This document shows positions 25,515-37,100 of a stretch of 64,000 bases of DNA, one piece after another. This stretch comes from Ephydatia muelleri. Its lineage: Eukaryota; Porifera; Demospongiae; Spongillida; Spongillidae. The translations under genes and the position numbers were made by a program. The DNA is taken from the NCBI GenBank assembly GCA_013339895.1, contig JABACO010000003.1, forward strand, positions 1,277,669-1,341,668, written 5' to 3'. The notes under the pieces are model-generated. The model ran no database searches, was not told the DNA's origin, and saw only the letters and a program-made list of their open reading frames with translations. Position 1 is the first letter of the stretch. Each line of letters starts with the position of its first letter.

Positions 25515-25685
25515 CTGCACGACACGTCACAGCAGAGGGTTGATTACATCACCGCTGCGCTGCTGTGATTCGTGGTCTGGAACTGAGACAAGTGTTACTT
25601 AGGCTCTAATGCAAATCATGCATGTACGTGCGCCTCATCAATACACGGAAATGAATTTCTCATCCAACATTCAGTATCAATCCCC
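25515..25685. repeat. Right arm of an inverted pair around a hAT relic
   Basis: Partner of 22840-22995. The two arms bound a segment of about 2.84 kb. At about 150 bp they are longer than normal hAT ends, so the link to the hAT relic is positional only. Confidence 0.8.
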
Positions 25686-26255
25686 ACCCCTCCCTTTTTT
25701 TAATTTTCAATTGTTGACATTCTTCAAAAGTAAAGGCTTGCATTGCACACTATTTCAGTTGATTTTGAAGAGACAACACATGTGAATTGACTGAAAGACC
25801 CTAATTTGTGTTTGCATCCTATGTGCTGCACTTCCGATCAGTTACTACAGTGATATTGCAGTATAGCGTAATCCTGTAGCATGGGTAACTCAGAGATAGA
25901 TGAATAAATCCCTTCTGCAGTAGTATTGCATGCCTTTCTACATGGTGCTGAATGCTCCTCCATTCTTAGAAAATCACATTTAATGGTAGTTGTTGTTTGT
26001 ACCTCTCCTGATGCATATTAGTTCCCTTTCCCTTGAAGCATCAAGGCCTTTCCTCATCTTAGGTTATAATTTCACACTATGAGGGAGGGTAACATTGCAT
26101 GATTTTCAGTGCATGTTTATATGACGTTAATGTTACTATTCAACTATAATTTATGTGCATGATATGATTCACATGTTGCAATATGCAACCCTCATAATAA
26201 GAACACCACGATCATTTAAGGAGTTTTTATTGTAGTAAATAAATAATAATGTAAA
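25686..26255. other. No gene seen
   Basis: AT-rich sequence without a supported frame. Confidence 0.4.
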
Positions 26256-26261
26256 TACTCG

Positions 26262-26590
26262 TGCATATACCCACACCACCTAATCCTCCTCCACCTAATG
26301 CTCATCTTCCTCCACCTGATACTCATCCTCCTCCACCTGATGCTCCTCCTCCACCTGATGCTCATCCTCCTCCACCTGATGCTCATCTTCCTCCACCTGA
26401 TGCTCATCCTCCGCCACCTGATGCTCATTCTCCTTCACCTGATGCTCATCCTCCACCTGATGCTCATCCTCCTCCACCTGATGCTCATCCTCCACCTGAT
26501 GCTCATCCTCTACCTGATGTTCATCCTCCTCCACCTGATGCTCATCCTCCTCCACCTGATGATCGTCCTCCATCTGATGCTCATTTGGTA
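26262..26590 (+). repeat. 18/21-bp minisatellite coding Asp-Ala-His-Pro repeats
   Basis: About 16 units of 18 or 21 bp with consensus CTCATCCTCCACCTGATG. The plus frame reads DAHPPPP or DAHPPP throughout. The same repeat occurs inside a real exon of gene E at 57.5-57.9 kb on the minus strand. Here no flanking splice sites or domains are evident, so it may be a copied or orphaned repeat. Confidence 0.9.
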
Positions 26591-26889
26591 CTTTTGTCAC
26601 AAGCCTGCCATTCACGAGTTTGAACTATAATGTAGCGTAGGTTGAAGTACGAATGAACTTTAGGTAAATTAGTAACGGATTTGTTGTTTTCGGTATACGT
26701 ATATAAGCATGTATCCGACATTATAATTGAGTCATCTTTCAGTGAAGTAATTACGAGGTGGAGTGAAGCTCTAGGTCTGTCACATTTTGGTGGCAGTGGT
26801 GGGATCCGATCCTCAGTTAGTCACAGAGTATACCGCGCTTCAATCTCAGTGGATGACAACGTGATCCGGTCACGCATACAATACTGTTG

Positions 26890-28040
26890 AAACGATGGAA
26901 GGGTGGAAAGAGATGATGGCAGAGCTGGTAGCGGATAGTCAGAAGCGAGATGACTAATTTTGAAGACGTGAAGAGGAATCAATAGCGGAGTGGACAAGAA
27001 GGGAGAGAGAAGTGGGGCTAACCATAGAAACTATGCAAGCGCATATTGACAACCTCGATCGTGTCCATGATTAAGGCGCAGCCGGTTGCAAAGTCGGGTG
27101 TGGAGCTGAGTGTGAAGTTATTAGCGCTGAAGGATAACGACGACATAATCGAGTCGTGCCTCTCAACGTTTGAAGAATAATGGCCGGGCATAAGGTGGAA
27201 AAGGAACATTATCTGGCTCCACAGTTGGCAGGAAGAGCACAATTAGCGTTTGCGAAAAGGGAGGCAGGAGAGTATTGTAGTATATGGAACTATTATATGC
27301 ATGCTGAATTGCATCGGCTCCCGCCATTTTCCAGAAACTCATGGATTCCGTGTTACAAGGCGTACCAAGAACGGTTTGCTACAATGTTGATATTTTGGTA
27401 ACAGGAGGTAGTGAAGACGAACACCTGATGAATCTGGAGCTAGTGTTGGAGCGTCTGAAAACCCATGGCATTACTGTGAGAAAGAGAAAGTGTGTGTTCA
27501 TGGCCAACTCTGTTGAATTCTTAGGGCATAGGATAGACGCAGAAGGTTTGCACCCCATTGAAAGCAAAATAGAAGCTAGGTGAAAGTTCCACAACCTAGG
27601 AATGTGGCAGAATTGAAATCGTTTTTAGGAATGGTGAATAATTTTTGCCCAACTGTCGACAATTTTTTCCCCGTTATACGCATTGCTGAAGAAGAATAGT
27701 AGATGGCAGTGGTCGGAAGAATGTAGTCAAGCCTTTTTAGCAGCCAAAGGCATGTTGACATCTTCCAAGGTTCTAGCACATGATACAGATGCATCAAGTT
27801 ATGGTTTCGCAAGTAAGTGAGAGAGAGAGAGTTGGAATCAAATAATGTTGTGTGGGCTAGAAATTTTGGTGTGGGGGAGAGATGGATAAAGGGAACAATT
27901 AAGCAGGGTTCAGGACCGGCATCGTATATAGTGGAGTTAGCGGATGGGAGAATGTGGAGAAGACATATCGACCATCTAAAGAGAGCAGAGGAGAGAGAAA
28001 GAAAATCAGCGGTGATAGAAGAACAAATGACGCAGCCTGC
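26890..28040 (+). mobile_element. Ty3/Gypsy fossil (gag, RT and integrase-tail pieces)
   Basis: Three short parts in the usual order. First, gag-like sequence (LAPQLAGRAQLAFA). Second, an RT thumb piece (KRKCVFMANSVEFLGHRID) followed by a connection-like stretch. Third, an integrase C-terminal piece (VVWARNFGVGERWIKGTI, VELADGRMWRRHIDHL). Most of pol is missing and no LTR is seen. It is an old, heavily broken and internally shortened copy of a lineage different from the element at 49 kb. Confidence 0.85.
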
Positions 28041-28289
28041 CAAGGAAGGGGTAAATAAAGAAAAGTGTACAGATCTGGACGAAGAAGCGAGAGTACAGGT
28101 GGAGCTGACACATGCACCAGAAGGAGAAAAGGAAATAATATATCATGCACGCAAGAGTGCAGTATATTATGCAGTTCATTGTTCCAGAATGAAAAAAAAA
28201 ACAACATGTGATGTGTTCATAATCAGTAATGCTAAATAATAACAAATTCACATGTGGCATTACATGTACATGTAATCAGTACAACTGAT

Positions 28290-28780
28290 AGTTTTTTATG
28301 CGAGGACAATCATTCTTCACATGGGTATAACACTCCTATAAAACCTTCACGTGAAGAAAAATTATTCACAAACCTTTGCATGGCGTATAAAATCTTCACG
28401 TGAAGAAAAATTCTTCACAAACCTTTGCATGGGGTATAAAACCTTCACATAAAGAAAAATTATTCACAAACCTTTGCATGGGGTATAGCACTCCTATAAG
28501 ACCTTCACGTGAAGATAAATTCTTCACAAACCTTTGCATGGGATATAAATCGTAAAGAAAAATTATTTGCATGGGGTATAAAAGCTTTACGTGAAGAAAA
28601 ATTCTTCACAAACCTTTGCATGGGATATAGCACTCCTATAAAACCTTCACGTGAAGAAAAATTCTTCACAAACCTTTGCATGGGATGTAGCACTTCTATA
28701 AAACCTGCACGTGAAGAACAAATCTTTGCATGGGGTATAGCACTCCTATAAAACCTTCACGTGAAGAAAAATGTTTCAGT
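28290..28780. repeat. Tandem array of about 60-bp units with CTTCACGTGAAG palindromes
   Basis: Eight or nine variable-length units built from ACAAACCTTTGCATGGGGTA, a TAGCACTCCTATAAAACCT segment and CTTCACGTGAAGAAAAAT. Each full unit contains the 12-bp palindrome CTTCACGTGAAG with a CACGTG core. Some units lack the middle segment. Confidence 0.93.
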
Positions 28781-29044
28781 TACGTGGCTGCTATAAGCCA
28801 GGGCTGCCGGCCTGTCGGGCTGGACTACGCCCACCTTTTGCACCAGCATGTGTATCTATCCATCTCTTGATATAAGCCAGGTGTAGTAATATACAGATGT
28901 CGTATTGATGTAAGCAATACAATGTATATAGAATATTTAAAGTTACTATAATGAAGAGTTTAAATTGTATCTTTTTTATGTCTTACCTATTTTAACATTG
29001 GTGTTTTCTACATTCTGATGAGGCTTGCATATGACTGAAATTGA

Positions 29045-30232
29045 ATTTTAAGAATTAGTGTTGCAATTTGATGCTTTCAGTAAAAGACACTGACCAATAA
29101 AGTTACATCTAACATAGGGACTAACACACTTATTGTCATGTTCAATGTCAACGCCATCACCACCATGATAATCCCCATCATCACTATCATCATTATGCAC
29201 CACCATGATAATCCCCATCATCACTATCATCATTATGCACCAACAAATTCTCAGACACTGTGGAAAAAAAATTAATCTTTCAAGCAAGCTGAAATCATTG
29301 CCAACATAGCTCGATCTTTTGGTTTTACCATTTTTGTAAACTAAACTGCATGACCCTTATACAAATTATCTACACTGTTAGGATAACCTTTTCTCATGTG
29401 CATGTAACATAAATGCAGCAACGTTAAATTACATAGCTTAGCTATCCATACCAAAATTTGAGCAGTGCATATACCTGTTTCTGCTTGTGTGCCAAGACTG
29501 CTGGTGCCAACAAGCTCCTCTGATTGTGGAAATAAAATATCAATGTTTTATACTAACAAACCTTGCCAGCCTCCCTCATGGCTGATTAAAAATTAGTATC
29601 AATATAGAAAATAAACATGCACAAACCCACACCAGCTTACACTCAAAACTTCTTGAGGAATACTTGCAACAGGGATAAAAACACTAGATGCACAGTACAC
29701 CTCACTGGCATCATCGTTTTTTCGTTATATGCAGGACAGTTTGCTGCCCTGCTTCAAGAATATTGTTTACCACATCTTTTCTGGCTCTTAGTTCCTTCCT
29801 AATAGCAAATTCATCAGTGCACTCAACATTTCTCCAATCAAGTAGCTGAATGAATGGCTTCAACGCTATCGCCATGCCACGTATTCTACTTTTGCTGCCC
29901 TTTGGAGTAAATTGTATACCAGGATTGATGACATGCAGGACCTGTTGGTGGAAATAAATCTGCTACGAAGTTATATACCTCTTGAATGGATGGTTGGCCA
30001 GCGACTAAGAACTTTAAAAGTCTTGGGTTGTTCAATATGAAATGTCTGCCTAGCACGAACCTCTGGAGTCACAATGCCTTCGATATAAACCCACAGAGCC
30101 TGTTCTTCACTGCGCATTCCACCCATGTGAACGACTATCTAACATGTATGAAAAGGTCCAAACACAAAATGTACAATACAACCTGTGCACACTCAATTAT
30201 CAGTGCGTAATGTGTTGCAAGACGAGAATCAT
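29045..30232 (-). CDS. Uncertain small multi-exon gene, unknown product
   Basis: Candidate minus-strand exons have plausible splice sites. A start exon (MSDDSRLATHYALIIECAQ) lies near 30220-30165. An exon near 30068-29985 has FVLGRHFILNNPRLLKFLVA. A more convincing exon near 29938-29780 has VLHVINPGIQF, RGMAIALKPFIQLLDWRNV and FAIRKELRARKDV. Short exons follow near 29520-29475 and 29262-29048 (NKCVSPYVRCNFIGQC). The last exon contains a 40-bp direct duplication that shifts frame between the two copies, and the phases of exons 3 and 4 do not settle on one model. No domain is recognised. It may be a decaying gene. Confidence 0.3.
29158..29240. repeat. 40-bp direct duplication
   Basis: A block beginning CACCATGATAATCCCCATCA is present twice in immediate succession, apparently identical. 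The length is not a multiple of three. Confidence 0.9.
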
Positions 30233-30457
30233 CACTCATTGCCAGCTATTTCGGACGCTCATTACGTATTCCTGACGCGTAATTGCAAACCCCGTTAATT
30301 TTCCGCGCACGCAATGTATGGAGTGACTTACACTATTTGTGCTCTATAAGTCTTAAATGCATATATTGATTTTTCCAGAATTCAGGGAGATCAAAGGTAT
30401 TGGCTTATATCGTTCTGAACTCTAATACAAATTTTTAGTCCTCATTTAGTAGTGTTG

Positions 30458-31193
30458 TTACGCGCGATCGATGGATTTGCGCGATCCATCGATGGATCCA
30501 TTGATTGCGCACCTATCGATCGATAGCGCAACCATCTATTGATCGCACACTACTGCTTGCGCGATCGATGGATGGAACATGTGCATGATGGATGATGGAT
30601 GGAACAATGCTTGGAACTATTAAGGGAAAGTTCCGTGGTGGAGATCTGCAGAGTTATGATGGTAGTGTAGCTGTTGTGCATGGAGACAATACTTTGTCGC
30701 TTCGTGAAGCAGCCCAGAAATGTAATCCATGTAATATGTTCACCTAATCCTGCTGCAAATGTTCAAGTGGGTGCAAGACAAATTGGTGCATCTGTAGACA
30801 AAACGAAATACAGTGCTCCGCCATTGTCATAATGCTACAGTTTGCACTAACACTGAAGTGCCAACACAGGCAACAAACACTGAAGTGCCAACACAGGCAA
30901 AAAACACTGAAGTGCCAACACAGGCAACAAACACTGAAGTGCCAACACAGGCAACAAACACTAAAGTGCCAACACAGGCAACAAACACTGAAGTGCCAAC
31001 ACAGGCATCAAGAGTACCATTACTGTCACCAGGTGATTAAGCAATACTTGACATTGTATATACGTAGGTGTTAATGTGTGCATGAATGAGTCCTGCCATA
31101 ACAACCAGTTTGTAACATAGATCGATAGGTGCGCAATCAATGATGGCGCAGCGCAATCGATGGATCGCGCAAATCCATCGATCGCGCGTAACA
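30458..31193. mobile_element. Non-autonomous element with about 65-bp terminal inverted repeats
   Basis: The left end GTTACGCGCGATCGATGGAT is mirrored by ATCCATCGATCGCGCGTAAC at the right end. Similarity runs on through TTTGCGCGATCCATCGAT and TGATTGCGCACCTATCGATC in both ends. The ends are unusually rich in CGATCG, unlike the AT-rich surroundings. Inside are a tandem 24-bp repeat and a short open stretch. No transposase is seen. Confidence 0.8.
30848..31012 (+). repeat. 24-bp tandem repeat, about 7 units
   Basis: The unit AACACTGAAGTGCCAACACA + GGCA repeats about seven times with very few changes. Being 24 bp it stays in frame and reads NTEVPTQA repeated, inside the open frame 30813-31040. 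Confidence 0.95.
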
Positions 31194-31289
31194 TTTACAT
31201 GCTTTTATCATATAGTGATAAAATGATTCTCGAGCCTCGTGAATAATACTGATGAATGATGAGCCTGCAATTAACATACAAATACAACA

Positions 31290-33440
31290 CATGCATTACA
31301 TACATTTAACTGTCTCAAAATGATTAGCTATGTTAGTGAAGTATTGGTCCATTGACTCATGTCCAACAATACCACATAATTTTGGCAGATTACTCTTGTT
31401 CATTATATAGGCTGTTACAATCAACCGCATCTCATTGTGTTCATCTTGATCCCCTGTTACAATTTCTGCAATTGCACGGAAAAAAGCAGTTTCAATCACC
31501 CTTTATTCTGTTCTACCTGTTTTTTTTGTGTCTGTGATACACCAATCAATGATGGCTTAAGACCATGATCTCGATTTCCACTATGAAACTTTATTCCAAG
31601 CATTAGGCATCCATTCTTTTGCCATTCTTTGCAGACTGGGGAGTAATATATCCAGTTCAGATAATCTTCATTGCCAACTTCCACAGAAGGGGATCGAATG
31701 CACGCATGTGGTAAATTCAGTTCAACAGTTGACATTGACAGCTCTTTACCTTTTATTTCTCTCCCACAATTAGCACCAGTCACACCACTCTCTCTTAGAA
31801 CAGCCTCACTGCTGTCATCCTCAACTACCTCACTACTACCATCAGCAGCATCTCTACTGCCCCCATCACATCCTCTGCTGTCCCTAAAAGTAGACTCGTT
31901 ACTGTCAATCAACTTCTGTTCTGTCTTGATCATCAACATCACCATCTATTATTTCATTTTCACTATCAACTTTAAGGAGTGCGGTATTGCTTCAGATGTA
32001 CACCATGAACCCTTGAAATGATTTTGCTGCTATCTCATCAACACTCACAATTCTATAAAGACCTCTGCCAAGGGATTTTACTATTCTATATGAACCAAGT
32101 CTTGCTTTCCCCATGCACGCTTCTTTCTCCTAAAGTCTTTTTTCAGAACAATGGATTCAGGTTCAGATTATAATGCTTTCTATCATACTGCTCTTTTTGT
32201 CTGGTCTGTGCTGCAGCAATGTTCATCTTAAACACTTCCAAAACCTTTCTTTGATGCAGCATTCTTTCTTCAACTTCATCATCGTCTAGCTGCTTATCAT
32301 GTACCAAACTTGCAGTATTGGTACAATAATGTACTTCAATAGGCAGAACAGCCTGGCGTCCAAACATTACTTCAAAAGGAGTTAATTTTGAAGACTCATG
32401 TTTTGATGTATGGTATGCAAATAAACAACACTCCAAGTAGTCTTCCCAACATTCCTTCTGTTCTTTAGCATATTTCACTAGCATCTTCTGCATGGTTTGA
32501 TTGAACCGTTCATCTAAGCCATTTGCCTGTTGATAAATGTAATGTTGTATAATATAATTATATAGTATAATAACCTGAGGGTGATATGGTGTTGTAAGAC
32601 GATGGTCCACATTTAAGAAGGCTCATTAATTCTGAATCAAGTTTGTAATTAAATTCACTGCCTTGATCCGGTGTTATTACTTTTGGGACTCCAAACTTCA
32701 TAAATAACTGTAAAAACATATAACTGAATATAAATATCCTTACATAATCTTTATCAATGCACATGTTTATTGTCCACAAACCTTAAAAAGAGCTTCAGAG
32801 ATATATAGCGATTTCCTTGCTTTGAAGGTGTATGAAATGGCCCCCACAAAATCAATGCCTAAGTGGTACCATGGAGAGACTACAGGCACAGGAGCATGGC
32901 AATCTTTGGATTGACCCTCTGACATATATCACAAGTGTGAACCTACATGTAAATGATTTAGATGTCAAACAATTTTGTAGCATGAATATCATTTTAAAGA
33001 GAATGAACTATTATGTGAAAAAATAAACAAACTTACTAATTCTTGAACATCCTTTGTAACACCTGGCCATATAAATCGTTCTGTAATTCTTGCTAGGGTT
33101 CTTTTGGTCCCCATATGACCAGATGTATAGGATCCTCATGACAAGCAATGACAATTCGTTTCTGCTCCTGTCTGTCTATGATGTATCTAACCTGAAAGAT
33201 GCACACTATTATTTCAATAGTATAGTACATGTACCCCAATAAAAACTATAGTCTAAGACAGATTAGTAGATTATGATCTTCCTGTTTTCTGTACATATAA
33301 ATACTTACCATAGTCCCATCTTTCTTTTTGTAGTGCACATCTCCATTGTTCACAACAAATCTGTTTGCTTTCCGTCTGATACTGCGCTCTTATGTCATTG
33401 AATTCGTTACAATCCTCTTCGTTCTTGCTGCTATACTCGC
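31290..33440 (-). mobile_element. Ty3/Gypsy-type integrase relic with OTU-like region downstream
   Basis: On the minus strand, integrase parts appear in order: a zinc-site/core lead-in (near 32930-32790), a core stretch (GVPKVITPDQGSEFN), ANGLDERFNQTMQ, FEVMFGRQAVLPIEV and a C-terminal LGSYRIVKSLGRGLYRI-type segment. Further downstream is an acidic Ser-rich linker and then an OTU-protease-like stretch (FFRAIAEIVTGDQDEHNEMR). Integrase plus OTU genes of this kind are multicopy in sponges and cnidarians. Some gaps between the parts are short and bounded by GT and AG, as if introns. No LTRs are seen. The copy is broken, with several breaks, and looks old. Confidence 0.72.
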
Positions 33441-33519
33441 CGTTCGTTTTAAAATGCACTCCAATTGAGAAATGGACACATGGCACGGATATGTCTCTTA
33501 ACTAATAAATAAGTGCTAA

Positions 33520-34110
33520 ATTAACATTTTCTGAATCTACAGAGCTTTACGTTTTATGGCCGGTTCAAAAAGCTTAAAGTTTGGGGTGTTGAAAAATTGG
33601 TGAGTACAAAAGGGGGACCATATGTTGCAGAGGGGAACCATGGGTGGTGACCATGGATGGTCTGGAGGGGACTGTCTGTAGCAACATGATGGTCCGGCCG
33701 GACCGGTTATATACGGCGTGTCACTCCTATAGACTGATATGGCCATCAAATGATGCAGTACTGATGATGGCTGGGTTCCTTGGACACCAGTGGCAATTCA
33801 AACATCCACTGCTAGGCGGCCATTCCACTTGAAGGTCACGTGACAGATCACATGACATCATCTTCCTGTCACATGGGTCACACACTGTACAAGATGATCA
33901 GGCTGATGACTAGAAATTTATTTTAAGGGCAACTTGCAGTGTGACCATTTTGTGGTGTTAACTTGCAGTGTGATATGAGATATGGGTGGTCTCCATTACG
34001 CAGCATGTACTGTACATGGATTGATGAATATTGCACAAGTATTTTGTTCAACTAGCATATATTATATATAAAAAGCAACATACATTCCTAATGCAGTCAT
34101 TGAACACCTA
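33520..34110. other. No gene seen
   Basis: Short frames on both strands without recognisable domains. It is the 3' flank of gene B. Confidence 0.4.
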
Positions 34111-34123
34111 TGAAACACTACTC

Positions 34124-37100
34124 CTAAGCTATAGGCTTGTAGTGGCATTCAGCAATCTTCCTTCCCAATGCTGGGTTATTTCCTCCAGGTGGTTTGGATA
34201 TGGCTTGGCACAACATCCTCCAAGATGGCGGACCAAACTTATTGATATTGTAGCGTTGTTGAAGCCATCCAAGAAGCATATCTCTGAGACATTTGGTTGG
34301 GTCAGTGTTGTTCTTTGAGGAAATGGCATCCAGGTCTGCAACCTTAAGTCTAAGGGCTAATCCAAGGAAGTGCCATTGTGGAGCCACTTCAATCACCTCT
34401 TCTATCACATCCACAAGGTCATCCAAACCTAGAACAACAGAGTATGGTTTATTACCCATACCATCAGATGGTGTGTACCAACATACCAAGTTCGTCTCCA
34501 GACACATCTAAGAATTCATTTCCTTCGCCTCCTCCTACTCCCTCTCCACTCTGTCTTTGGTAACTTCTCATATCTCCAATTGGAGCCCGGCCACTGTCAC
34601 CTGCTGCAGTAAATGCATTCACTATTACTCCACTGTCACACAATAATGCAATAGGGTAGGAGTGGGAATCGTTTACCACTACCACTTGTGGAAGATCTAA
34701 GTGAGTGATGCTTTCCACTTAGTGCTCTATTTTAGAGTGTGTAAGCCACTAAATATAATTCCTGCTGTTTGCACATTAAATGAACATGAGCTCATCACTC
34801 CTATGCCTGCCACTTTATACCACTTGCCTGGTTGAGAGAATGCTCAGGGAATAAATTATGTACAGTTTGACCTTCCGAAGCATTTATGGTGTTGTGCCTC
34901 AAACACATGGCCCACATACATGTGTCTAATAGTGTATACAACCAAATAGATATTACTTAATGAAACTGCACATTTTTTTGCACACCATACACTAGTCTGG
35001 CAATGAATTGCCATTCGAGAAAAACAGGCATATCTAAAACATATGTGCATGCATGCAAACTGTATTAAATTACGCTGCACTGACCTGCAACACACTCCAC
35101 AGTTATGGAAAGTGGTTTTTTGGTCCCATGAAGTTGAATCTTTTCAAGGTGCTTGGTGGGCTTTAAATCACCTCTGGTCCAATGTGCACTAAAAATGCAT
35201 CGAGGAAGTCGCTTTCCTCTTCCGAATTCATCAACTTCCTCTTTCGTTATCTGTAGTGAAATTTTACATTCAGTTTAAGTGCAAAGAACTTATAAACATT
35301 CAGTTTATAAGTATTTTGTGCAAAGAACTTTAACACATCACAGAATCACCAAAGACATTATGCAATCATGCATTTATTTACTTACTAAAAGCTATAATCA
35401 CTTGCCTCTGTAGGCTCTGCAGCTGGTACAAGCTCCCATCCATCGCCAATGTTCCCTTTGGGAAGCTCTAGAAGTGCATTTGGCTCACTAAACTCAATTC
35501 TCATGTCAACAGCAGCCTTAAATGGAATTTCTTCTGAGATCAGCTGAAAGGAAAGAGCAATTATTTATCTGATGCATTATTTTGCAGTGTTACCTCTTGC
35601 AGTTAATTGCAAGTAAACTATTATTGAACTAAAACAATCCTTTTATCATCTGGTGCATTATTTTCAAACTTTCCGAAACTATTTGCTGTCTTGTTTACCT
35701 CTTGCAGTTAATTTTCTATAGACAAACACGTTACTATTCCGAACTTTCTTATAAATTTTGTACTCATTTCAGTGTTACATTTACCAACATATATACACGC
35801 GCATATGAGTGATGTTTTCCCTCATTTATATCCATTGTGTTAGTTTTGGCTAATCATAATCATTATAGGTATTAAATGCTAAGTATAGTGCATTTCTAAG
35901 GTCTTACAGCAGATAGCAAAGGTACAGTTAAATTAAAAAAGGACAAATGCTTGAGTCAAATGTGCACAATGAATATGACCTCTTACATTTTTGGCTAACT
36001 GCAGATCCTTGGTGATCACAAAGTGGAACGTTCGTTTTGATTCAGAATCATCATAATAAACTCTTCCACAATATGCAATAGGTTTTGTGAACCATTCCCA
36101 AACTGCCATCCATTCCCAAACTGTAGCCCAGGTGGAGAAACTACTGACACTTATTTTCCCGACCATCTTGCCAGTTTTAGCATCTATCTCAAATCTTCCT
36201 CCTTCCATGTATTCAAATTTTTGTTGGTTTTTATCCTTTGCAACCACAAAATGAAGATTAGAAATGTCATTAACACAATGCTCCATAGAAATTTCCACTG
36301 GTTGGTTGAGCTGATCAATAAATGGCTTTGTTTTAATACAATAGACTCCACTCCCCAGTAGTGAACCAGATGGCAAAGGTATATCAGTAGTTAAATCAGC
36401 TGATATTCGAAGTTCACATTCCTTCATCGTTGGAGGCAAACTATCACTTTGAAATGAAATGGTCATTCCGTATTCCTCTAAATCAAATACATCAGCTTGT
36501 CCATTGATTACAGTAAAACTCTTGCATTTGTCTGAAACAAATAGCATGGTTGTTAAAAGCAGTGATCATAATACCATTTTAGGTAATAAATACTGAATTA
36601 AGTTTAAACTTAGGACAGAAAATGAGTTGGGTACAATGCTAACACATGTAGTGCCATCAACAACAAGATTGAGGCTAGAGAGCGAGCTGCAGTTTAGAGG
36701 GCTAACACCAGAAGGCCACTAGGCAGAGGACACCTAGCACATCAGCACTACTGACAAACAATTCACTGATGGCATGTATGAATCTCATCAGACACACATG
36801 TGCAGAACAGTACCCAGTGCCAGACAATGAATACAGTGCTTGATGTGGTCTGGATGGTGATTTATTTGCCTGAGGAAGGAGCATATCAACATAGACCTAC
36901 TTGGTGATGAGTTTATTACAGGCACAGAACATCGTTCACAATATCTTGAATGTTTACTAGTTAGAACTGACTAAAGTACATGTATCTGTGTAACTAGTTG
37001 TTCATCCTAGTTCACTATTTTGTTCGTTTATATATTTCTTACATAATCAATTTCAAGTGATTAAATTAAATTTAATTGATTGGAGGTACTACATGTACCT

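Noticed and set aside
29986-30210. 74-aa plus-strand frame
   Set aside because: Overlaps the better-supported minus-strand candidate exons and has no domain.
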